This document shows positions 57,578 to 64,000 of a stretch of 64,000 nt of DNA, one piece after another. This DNA comes from Burkholderiaceae bacterium. GTDB lineage: Bacteria > Pseudomonadota > Gammaproteobacteria > Burkholderiales > Burkholderiaceae_E. The position numbers were made by a program, and so were the translations under genes. The notes beneath the pieces were generated by a model. The model saw only the letters and a list, made by a program, of their open reading frames with translations, was not told where the DNA came from and searched no databases. The stretch's first letter is position 1, and each line of letters begins with the position of its first letter. The DNA is taken from the NCBI GenBank assembly GCA_016710525.1, contig JADJVQ010000031.1:27959-91958 (forward strand). The letters run 5' to 3'.

Positions 57578-58192
57578 ATGCTGCTATACGATTCCGTCGG
57601 CCCCAATCCCCGTGTCGTGCGCATGTTCGCCGCCGAACGCGGCATCGAACTGCAAAAGACCAAGGTCGACCTGCGCGGTGGCGAGAACCGCCAGGCGCCG
57701 TACATGGCCAAGAACCCGGCGGGACAGCTGCCCTGCCTGGAGCTCGAGGACGGCACGGTGCTGGCCGAGATCACCGCGATCTGCGAGTACCTCGACGAGG
57801 TTGCCGGCACGGGCACCTCGCTGATCGGCAGCAACGCCAAGGAGCGTGCCGAGACCCGCATGTGGGTGCGCCGCATCGATCTGAACATCCTCGAGCCGCT
57901 GGCGGCCGGCTTCCGGTATGCCGAAGGCCTGAAGATGTTCGAATCGCGGATCCGCACCATTCCGCACGCCGCCGACGACCTCAAGAAGCTGGCCCAGGAA
58001 AAGCTGGCCTGGCTCGATGGCCTGATGCAGGGCAGGGAGTTCGTGTGCGGCAGCCGGTTGACGCTGGCCGATGTGCTGCTGTTCGTGTTCCTGGACTTCG
58101 GCAAGATGGTCGGCCAGCCGATCAATCCGGAACTCAAGAACATCAATGCCCACTACGAGCGCATGAAGGCCCGGCCGAGCGCCGCGGCCTGA
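57578..58192 (+). CDS. Glutathione S-transferase family protein
   Basis: A 204-residue GST. The N-terminal thioredoxin-like domain begins LLYDSVGPNPRVVRMFAAERG and has the cis-Pro in NPAGQLPCLELEDGTVLAE. The alpha-helical C-terminal domain has GSRLTLADVLLFVFLDF, where the Asp caps a helix. The catalytic Ser/Tyr position is Ser6 in YDSVGPN. Substrate unknown. About 220 bases separate it from the kinase gene, without other genes. Confidence 0.88.
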   Translation: MLLYDSVGPNPRVVRMFAAERGIELQKTKVDLRGGENRQAPYMAKNPAGQLPCLELEDGTVLAEITAICEYLDEVAGTGTSLIGSNAKERAETRMWVRRIDLNILEPLAAGFRYAEGLKMFESRIRTIPHAADDLKKLAQEKLAWLDGLMQGREFVCGSRLTLADVLLFVFLDFGKMVGQPINPELKNINAHYERMKARPSAAA

Positions 58193-58237
58193 GGCGGGGC
58201 GTCCGGTCCTGCCGAGCGGACACTGCGCCGGGCGGGC

Positions 58238-59827
58238 TCAGCTCGGCGTATGGTCCGCCAGCACCAGGTCCGCGCCTTTTTCGGCAATCGCGACCACCGC
58301 CGCATTGGTGTTGCCCGAGATCACCGCCGGCATGATCGAGGCGTCGATCACGCGCAGGCCGGTCACCCCCCGCACCCGCAGCCGCTCGTCGACGACCGAG
58401 TCGGCATCGGTGCCCATCCGGCAGGTGGAGGTGGGGTGATAGACCGTCTCGCCGGTGGCGCGGCAGAAGTCCAGCCACTCGTCATCGCTTTGCACCGACG
58501 CGCCGGGTGTGCGCTCTTCGGCCACATAGCGGCTGAACGGCGGCGTGTTGACGAGTTTGCGCAGGCCCTTCAAGCCGTCGACCATCATCCGCCGGTCGCT
58601 CTCGGCGGCCAGGTAGTTGTATTGAATGGCGGGCGGCGTGCGGATGTCGGTGGACTTCAGGTGCACCCAGCCGCGCGACTCGGCCCGCAGCTGCGACACC
58701 GAGCAGGTGAAGCCCGAGAAGTCATCGAGAATGCCGCCGCGCTTGGCGATCGAGAAGTTGATGAAGTAGTACTGCGCGTCGGGCCGCGTCAGGTGCGGCT
58801 GGGTCCGCACGAAGGCCGCCGCATAGCCGGCACTGACGGTGAGCGGCCCGCGCCGCGCCAGCAGGTATTTCAGGCCGATGCCCAGCTTGCCCCACCAGGA
58901 GGCCATGTCGTCGTTGATGGTGATCTTCTGATTGCAGCGCCAGTAGGTGCGCACATAGAAGTGGTCCTGCAGCCCTTCGCCCACCTGCGGCCGGTTGCTG
59001 ACGACCTGCAGCCCCATGCCTTGCAGCGGCGCGGCCGGCCCCACGCCCGAGAGCTGGAGCAGCTGCGGCGAGTTGAATGATCCGCCGGCCAGGATCACCT
59101 CGCCGGCCCGCGCGGTGTGCGTGCGGCCGCCCTGCAGGTACTCGACACCGACCGCGCGCGTGCCTTCGAACAGCACCCGGCTGGCCAGCGCATTGACCTC
59201 GATGCGCAGGTTGGCGCGCTTCTCGGCGGGACGCAGGTACCCGACCGCGGTGCTGATGCGCCGGCCGTTGCGCATGTTGGCCTGGTAGTAGCCGGCGCCT
59301 TCCTGGGTGGCGCCGTTGAAGTCGTCGTTGCGCGGAATGCCGTTGGCCACCGCCGATTCGATGAAGGCGTCGCACAGCTCGTGCTTGTCCGGCAGGTCCG
59401 ACACCGCCAGCGGGCCGCCCGTGCCGTGCCAGGCATCCTTGCCGCGCTGCTGATCCTCGGACTTGATGAAATAGGGCAGCAGGTCGTCGAAGCGCCAGCC
59501 GGGCACCTGCCAGCCATCGAAGTCCTCGCGCTGGCCGCGGATGTAGACCAGGCCATTGATCGACGACGATCCGCCCAGCACCTTGCCGCGCGGGGTGAAC
59601 ACGCGGCGTCCGCCCAGCGTGGGCTCGGGCTCGCTTTCGTAGGCCCAGTTCACCGAGGTGTCGGTGAAGAGCTTGCCGTAGCCCAGCGGGATGTGAATCC
59701 AGGGATTGGTGTCGCGCGGGCCGGCTTCGAGCAGCAGCACGGTGTGCCGGCCGCTGGCGGTGAGCCGGTTGGCCAGCACGCAACCGGCCGAGCCGGCGCC
59801 GACGATCAGGTAATCGTAGGTCGTCAT
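58238..59827 (-). CDS. GMC family FAD oxidoreductase, choline dehydrogenase-like
   Basis: A 529-residue flavoenzyme. The FAD loop YDYLIVGAGSAGCVLANRL starts it; GGSSSINGLVYIRGQREDFDGW and AGEVILAGGSFNSPQLLQLSGVGP are GMC signatures 1 and 2; the C-terminal active-site His is in VYHPTSTCRMG and Asn in ISGNTNAAVVAIAEKGADL. It would oxidise an alcohol such as choline or an aliphatic alcohol. The start at 59827 gives MTTYDYL; a second ATG at 59839 overlaps the stop of the preceding gene (MVTAMTT). It is the last of three same-strand genes. Confidence 0.9.
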   Translation of the reverse strand: MTTYDYLIVGAGSAGCVLANRLTASGRHTVLLLEAGPRDTNPWIHIPLGYGKLFTDTSVNWAYESEPEPTLGGRRVFTPRGKVLGGSSSINGLVYIRGQREDFDGWQVPGWRFDDLLPYFIKSEDQQRGKDAWHGTGGPLAVSDLPDKHELCDAFIESAVANGIPRNDDFNGATQEGAGYYQANMRNGRRISTAVGYLRPAEKRANLRIEVNALASRVLFEGTRAVGVEYLQGGRTHTARAGEVILAGGSFNSPQLLQLSGVGPAAPLQGMGLQVVSNRPQVGEGLQDHFYVRTYWRCNQKITINDDMASWWGKLGIGLKYLLARRGPLTVSAGYAAAFVRTQPHLTRPDAQYYFINFSIAKRGGILDDFSGFTCSVSQLRAESRGWVHLKSTDIRTPPAIQYNYLAAESDRRMMVDGLKGLRKLVNTPPFSRYVAEERTPGASVQSDDEWLDFCRATGETVYHPTSTCRMGTDADSVVDERLRVRGVTGLRVIDASIMPAVISGNTNAAVVAIAEKGADLVLADHTPS

Positions 59828-59832
59828 CGCCG

Positions 59833-60846
59833 TCACCATCCGGCCAGCACGATCTTGCCGATCGTGCGGTTCGATTCGATCGCGGCATGGGCCTGGCGCA
59901 GGTGGGCCGCATCGATCGGCCCCAGCGTGGCCGCATGCGTGCAGCGCACCAGTCCGGCGTCGACGAGACGGGCGGTTTCGGTCAGCAGCTGACCCTGCGC
60001 GGCCATGTCGGCGGTCTCGAAACCGGATCGGGTGAACATCGCTTCCCAGTGCAGCGAGGCGCAGCGGGCCTTGAGCAGGCGCACGTCGATCATCTCCGGA
60101 TCGTCGATGACGCAGATGCGCCCCTGCGGCGCCACCGATCTGGCCAGCTCGGGGAAGTGCAGGTGGGTGTGCGTGACGCTGAAGATGTGCTCGACCCACC
60201 GAATGCCGGCCTTCTGCAGCTCCTTGGAAAGGGGCTGGGAGTGGTCGATGACCAGATCGGCGCCCAAGCCTTCGAGGTGGGCGCGGCTTTCGGGACGCGA
60301 GGCGGTGGCCACGATCCGGGTGGCCGTCAGCACGCGGGCCAGCTGCACCGCGATCGAGCCGACGCCGCCGGCCGCGCCGGTGATCAGCAGCGTGCCCTGG
60401 TCGGCGGGCTTGCCGATGCGCAGCTGCAGCCGGTCGAACAAGGCCTCCCAGGCCGTGATGGTGGTGAGCGGCATGGCCGCCGCCTGAGCGAAGTCCAGCG
60501 TGCGCGGCTTGGCCCCGACGATGCGTTCGTCGACCAGGTGGTACTGCGCATTGGTGCCGGAGCGGGCGCGCGAGCCCGCGTACCAGACTTCGTCTCCCGG
60601 CTTGAACAGCGTCACGCCGGGCCCCACCGCCTCGACGATGCCGGCTGCGTCGAAGCCCAGCACCCGGGTCTCGCCTGGGGGCGGTGCGGCCGAACGACGC
60701 ACCTTGGTGTCGACCGGGTTGACCGACACCGCCATCACCCGGACCAGCAGGTCGCGCCCGACGGCCACCGGCATCGGCAATTCGAAGTCGATCAGGGATT
60801 GCGGGTCTTCGACCGGCAGACAGTGCTGGTATCCAATGGCTTTCAT
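59833..60846 (-). CDS. Zinc-type alcohol dehydrogenase-like/quinone reductase
   Basis: A 337-residue MDR superfamily NADPH-dependent reductase. It starts MKAIGYQHCLPVEDPQSLIDFELP and has VSVNPVDTKVRRS, VLGFDAAGIVEAVG and the nucleotide loop LLITGAAGGVGSIAVQLARVL. There are no zinc-ligand cysteines, so despite the family name it should be zinc-free. Likely substrates are quinones or enones. It directly precedes the GMC oxidase, its stop overlapping a possible start of that gene. Confidence 0.88.
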   Translation of the reverse strand: MKAIGYQHCLPVEDPQSLIDFELPMPVAVGRDLLVRVMAVSVNPVDTKVRRSAAPPPGETRVLGFDAAGIVEAVGPGVTLFKPGDEVWYAGSRARSGTNAQYHLVDERIVGAKPRTLDFAQAAAMPLTTITAWEALFDRLQLRIGKPADQGTLLITGAAGGVGSIAVQLARVLTATRIVATASRPESRAHLEGLGADLVIDHSQPLSKELQKAGIRWVEHIFSVTHTHLHFPELARSVAPQGRICVIDDPEMIDVRLLKARCASLHWEAMFTRSGFETADMAAQGQLLTETARLVDAGLVRCTHAATLGPIDAAHLRQAHAAIESNRTIGKIVLAGW

Positions 60847-60884
60847 CGAGAGGTTCCTGGGTCGGTCTTGGGGTGATCTTGGGA

Positions 60885-60945
60885 TGAGGAAGGGGCCGGG
60901 GAGGGGCCGGGGGAGGGCCAGGGAGAGGCCGGGAAGGGCTCGCGA
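60885..60945. repeat. G-rich degenerate repeat upstream of the reductase gene
   Basis: About 60 bases of GGCCGGGGA/GGGCCAGGGAG type units with many runs of three to five G on the plus strand. It lies between the amine oxidase stop and the reductase start, so it would be in the leader or promoter of the downstream gene. G-quadruplex formation is possible on paper. Confidence 0.5.
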
Positions 60946-60978
60946 CAGCCGGGCCGTTGCCCGGCGCGTCACCGATGC

Positions 60979-62292
60979 CTACGCGGCGATCTCGCGGCGG
61001 TCGCGATACCGGTACAGCAGCAGCATCAGCGGGGCGACCTTTCGCGCCAGGCCATGCAGGGGCAGCGGCCGGGGTTCGGAGAAGGACAGCGCGAGTTCGT
61101 CTTCGGGCGTACCGGTGACCGCACGTGCCAGTTCGCGGCCCAAGGCCACCGACAGACCGACTCCGCGGCCGTTGCAGCCGACCCAGGTGACCGCGTCGGG
61201 CCCCAGCCGGTGCATGCGCGGGAAGTAGTCGTCGGTCATCGCCAGGTAGCCATTCCAGACGTAGTCGAAGCGGACTTCGCCCAGCGCAGGAAACAGCCGC
61301 TGGAGCCGCGCGCCGACATAGGGTTTCAGGCGCTGCGCGCCATCGCGCCGATTGACCAGTGCGCCACCGGTGATCAGGCGGTGACGGGCGTCGTAACGCA
61401 TGAAGTAGAGCTCGCCGTGGGTGTCGGACACGGCCTGGCGGCCAGGGATGACGATGCGCCGCGCGGCCTCGCCCACCGGCGCGGTGGCCATCTGCCAGGA
61501 CAGCATCGGGACCACTTCGCGGGCGATGCTCGGAGCCAGCTGCGGGGCGAACTCGCCGGTGTACGCATTGGTCGCCAGCACCAGTGCCCGGGCACGCACC
61601 TGGCCGCGCGCGGTGGTCAGCAGCCAGCCGCCCTGCGGTCCGCTGGTGTGGGTCATGGAGAGCACCGGGCTGCGGGCGAACACGCGCGCGCCGGCCCGAT
61701 GGGCCGCGCCGGCCAGGCCGCGGGCCAGAGCCAGCGGGTTGACGTGTCCTCCGGTCGGGTTCCACCAGCCGCCATGCCAGGCGTCGGATCCCAGGCGCTC
61801 GCGCATGGATTGCGCGCTGATCATGTCGACGGGGGCACCGTGGGCCGACCATTGCCGCACGCGGCGTTCGGCGATGCGGATCCGGCCGGGCGTGTGCACG
61901 GGCTGGATCCAGCCGTTCTGTTCGGCCTCGGCATCGATCCCCTCGGCGCGGATCAGGTCGAACAGGCCGGCCGCGCTGTCGCGAATCAGATGGACCAGCC
62001 GTTCTCCGGCCGCTCCGTGGCGAGCGATCAGGTCGTCCGGATCCGGGCGCGACAGCGTGGGAATCACCTGGCCGTTGTTGCGGCCCGAAGCCCCCCATCC
62101 GGGTTCGGCCGCTTCGATGAGCGTCACGTCGATGCCGCGGCGGGCCAGGTGCAGCGCGGTCGAGGAGCCGGTGAAACCGGCCCCGATCACCGCCACATCG
62201 GTGCGGATCGATTCGTCCAGGGCCGGCCAGTCGGGACCCGGGGGCGTGGCCGCGGCCCACAGCGAAGGCGGCCAGTCGAGGGGCGGGGTCAT
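60979..62292 (-). CDS. FAD-dependent amine oxidase, DAO family
   Basis: A 437-residue protein of the glycine oxidase/sarcosine oxidase type. The FAD loop is DVAVIGAGFTGSSTALHLARRG near residue 34, followed by EAAEPGWGASGRNNGQVIP, which is close to gamma-glutamylputrescine oxidase and similar amine oxidases. The C-terminal FAD contact is VTWVGCNGRGVGLSVALGRELA. The substrate is unknown. The start at 62292 (MTPPLDWPPSLW) is preferred; a GTG 33 bases upstream is possible. It is first of the three minus-strand oxidoreductase genes. Confidence 0.88.
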   Translation of the reverse strand: MTPPLDWPPSLWAAATPPGPDWPALDESIRTDVAVIGAGFTGSSTALHLARRGIDVTLIEAAEPGWGASGRNNGQVIPTLSRPDPDDLIARHGAAGERLVHLIRDSAAGLFDLIRAEGIDAEAEQNGWIQPVHTPGRIRIAERRVRQWSAHGAPVDMISAQSMRERLGSDAWHGGWWNPTGGHVNPLALARGLAGAAHRAGARVFARSPVLSMTHTSGPQGGWLLTTARGQVRARALVLATNAYTGEFAPQLAPSIAREVVPMLSWQMATAPVGEAARRIVIPGRQAVSDTHGELYFMRYDARHRLITGGALVNRRDGAQRLKPYVGARLQRLFPALGEVRFDYVWNGYLAMTDDYFPRMHRLGPDAVTWVGCNGRGVGLSVALGRELARAVTGTPEDELALSFSEPRPLPLHGLARKVAPLMLLLYRYRDRREIAA

Positions 62293-62452
62293 GGGAAATC
62301 GTCGTCCGGGGCCGGTGGGGTTCACACTGTCGCATCAAAAGCCGCGCGCTTCCAGCAACCGCGGGCGCCGGCGCAGGTAGGATTCAGGTCCCTGCGGCGC
62401 GGCCAGCTCTGCCGACCCGCCAACTGCCGCATTACTGAAACGGAGACTCAAG

Positions 62453-63307
62453 ATGCTCAACCAGGTCATCGGGCTCGATCACGTGGTCGTCGTGGCGCAC
62501 GATCTCGACGCGGCCGCCGCCGGCTGGCGCGACCTCGGCTTCACGGTATCGCCGCGCGGCACGCACAGCGCCCATATGGGCACCGGCAACTACACCATCA
62601 TGCTGGGCGACGACTACCTGGAGCTGCTCGGTGTGCTGACCGACACGCCGCACAACGCGCCCACCCGCGCCTACCTGGCGCAGCGCGAAGGCATCGAGCG
62701 GGCCGCGTTCACCGCGCGCGATGCCGCCGCCGGTGTGGCCGAGCTGCAGGCCCGGGGCATCGCCGGGACCGGCCCGGTCGATTTCGGCCGGCCGGTCACG
62801 CTGCCCGACGGCACCGAAACGATGGCGCGCTTTTCGACCTTCAACTGGCCGATCGAAGAGCGTCCCGGCGACATGCGCATCTTCGCGTGCCAGCATCACA
62901 CCCGCGGCGCGGTCTGGATCCCGCAGCTGCAGCAGCATGCCAATACCGCGACCGGCATCGCACGGGTCGAACTGCTCTCCCGCGACCCGCTGGCGGCCGC
63001 GCGGCACATGGGCCGCCTGATCGACCGCGAGCCGCAGGCCCAGCCCGATGGCGCCTGGTGCGTGCCCTCGGGCTCGAGCCGGGCGGACTTCGTCTTCCTG
63101 TCGCGGCCGGTGCTGGCGGCGCGATACCCGGGCGTGGCAGTCGACGGCCTGCCCGACGAAGGTGCCGCGGCGCTGGTGCTGCGGGTGGCCGACAGCGCGC
63201 GGGCCCGCGAGGCGCTGGCCCGGGTGCCGGTCTTCGCATGCGGCGACAAGTGGCTGGTGCCCGCCTCGCACGCCAACGGGCTGATGCTGGTGCTGGTGCC
63301 GGCCTGA
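62453..63307 (+). CDS. VOC family protein (glyoxalase-like domain)
   Basis: A 284-residue vicinal-oxygen-chelate protein of the Glyoxalase_3 type. It begins IGLDHVVVVAHDLDAAAAGWRDLGFTVSPRGTHSAHMGTGNY, where His9 is the usual metal ligand, then YLELLGVL, with the Glu ligand. A second, weaker half-repeat begins at about residue 165. Members are dioxygenases, isomerases or resistance proteins; the substrate cannot be told. It is divergent from the amine oxidase and ends 25 bases before the next gene. Confidence 0.85.
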   Translation: MLNQVIGLDHVVVVAHDLDAAAAGWRDLGFTVSPRGTHSAHMGTGNYTIMLGDDYLELLGVLTDTPHNAPTRAYLAQREGIERAAFTARDAAAGVAELQARGIAGTGPVDFGRPVTLPDGTETMARFSTFNWPIEERPGDMRIFACQHHTRGAVWIPQLQQHANTATGIARVELLSRDPLAAARHMGRLIDREPQAQPDGAWCVPSGSSRADFVFLSRPVLAARYPGVAVDGLPDEGAAALVLRVADSARAREALARVPVFACGDKWLVPASHANGLMLVLVPA

Positions 63308-63332
63308 TGCCCCTGCGGTACGCCACGGTGGA

Positions 63333-64000
63333 ATGAACCGTTCGATGGGCGGTGTGGGTCGCCGTGTCCTGAGCTGGGCGCACCTGGCCGTGGCCGCCGC
63401 CTGGGCGCTGGGCGGACTGCTCCCCGGAGCCTCAGCCTGGGCCCAGGTCGCCGCCGCTCCTCCTCCCGCGGCGAGCGTTCCAGCCTTTCCCTATGTCGAT
63501 CAGCTGATCGAAGGTGCGCCGGCCCGCGACGAAGCGCGCGCGCAGGGCCCGGCCGAGACGCAGCCCGAGGGATTCCGCGCGACCGTGATCGAAGCGCGCA
63601 CCTACCTGCGCCGTTCCGGCGGCGGCGATCTGTCCGAGGGCGGCCTGTACGGCCTGCATCGCCGCGAGACCCTCAACCACGGCGAATGGTTCGTCGAGGC
63701 GTCGTGGCGGCAGGCGGGCGACGACCCCCTGCAGCCCGCGCTGGCCAGCCGCAGCAGTGCCCGCGTGTCGCTGCGCCAGGTCGGCATGCCGCTGTCGGCC
63801 GACTGGTCGCTGGGTCATGCGTTCGGTCTTTTCCGCTCGGCGGTGCCGGATGCGTTCGTCACGGCCTTTCGCTTTTCGCTGCCCAGCACGCTGCTGACCG
63901 GGGCCGGCAGTTACTGGTCGTCGCCCGACACGTCGCTGCAGTTCGAACGCGGCCAGTTCACCCAGATCGAAGGGCTGCAGGGCCTGGGCGCGCGCCGGCT
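63333..64000 (+). CDS. Exported protein, partial, possibly outer-membrane beta-barrel
   Basis: An open frame from ATG at 63333 that runs off the right edge (222 codons seen). A signal peptide covers about residues 10-38 (AHLAVAAAWALGGLLPGASAWA-Q). A Pro/Ala-rich segment follows, then alternating polar/hydrophobic strands: FRATVIEARTYLRRS, GLYGLHRRETLNHGEWFVEASW, SARVSLRQVGMPLSADW, GLFRSAVPDAFVTAFRF, TLLTGAGSYWSSPDTSLQFERGQF. Amphipathic strands and many Arg/Gly/Trp suggest an outer-membrane barrel or a pilus/secretion usher-like protein. I do not recognise the family firmly. Confidence 0.6.
   Translation, partial: MNRSMGGVGRRVLSWAHLAVAAAWALGGLLPGASAWAQVAAAPPPAASVPAFPYVDQLIEGAPARDEARAQGPAETQPEGFRATVIEARTYLRRSGGGDLSEGGLYGLHRRETLNHGEWFVEASWRQAGDDPLQPALASRSSARVSLRQVGMPLSADWSLGHAFGLFRSAVPDAFVTAFRFSLPSTLLTGAGSYWSSPDTSLQFERGQFTQIEGLQGLGARR

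Noticed and set aside
58238..62338. A single 1366-codon minus-strand frame
   Set aside because: It is a chain of an out-of-frame reading of the amine oxidase and quinone reductase genes joined to the true GMC oxidase. Only the last 529 codons look like protein; the frame stays open because of high GC.

Overview
The window is GC-rich chromosomal DNA of a betaproteobacterium, most likely Burkholderiales. The evidence is the gene order gyrA-pheA-hisC-tyrA-aroA-cmk-rpsA-ihfB-lapA-lapB-hldE(rfaE1)-rfaD, the order leuS-lptE-holA-proA-hemJ, a Bug-type tricarboxylate binding protein, and a tmRNA whose tag is ANDQRFALAA. I see no prophage, insertion sequence, CRISPR array, rRNA or tRNA. Apart from frameshifts, most of it is a conserved core chromosome.

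Layout. 1-5.4 kb: end of a nitroreductase, two MFS exporters (one frameshifted), a GNAT acetyltransferase, an EamA transporter and an SMP-30 lactonase. 5.4-8.6 kb: a DECR-type SDR, the tail of a carboxymuconolactone decarboxylase-like protein, and a divergent pair of SbtA-type bicarbonate transporter and LysR regulator. 8.7-16 kb: tmRNA, cupin, NIPSNAP, crotonase, Bug protein, then gph-ubiG-ompA-mtaD on the minus strand. 16-30.5 kb: gyrA, aromatic and histidine biosynthesis, translation and nucleoid genes, LapAB and heptose genes. 30.6-36.5 kb: a ComEA-like protein with a Lys/Ala tail, ubiA, an EamA transporter, proC, murJ, rpsT. 36.8-48 kb: yggS, pilT, pilU, RlmL-like methyltransferase, DsbA-type isomerase, hemJ, proA, holA, lptE, leuS. 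48-55 kb: an MFS exporter and a complete NAD salvage operon (pncA-pncB-nadE-nadM) opposite its likely repressor NrtR. 55-64 kb: a two-component system, a GST, a GMC/quinone reductase/amine oxidase cluster, a VOC protein and the start of an exported protein.

The most striking property concerns sequence quality. Many genes, several of them essential single-copy ones (aroA, cmk, leuS, hldE/rfaE1), carry one or more single-base frameshifts. At two places (about 7733-8075 and 21958-22020) the bases are replaced by G/C-heavy text of nearly preserved length. The first of these can still be lined up with the N-terminal half of a LysR regulator. I read this as low-quality consensus, not biology, so the frameshifted genes should be treated as probably intact in the organism.

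The best biological find is the NrtR regulon. Two alignable 23-bp sites sit in a short AT-rich divergent promoter region, one on the nrtR start codon and one just before the -10 element of the NAD operon, and the regulator's Nudix box has lost its catalytic glutamates.
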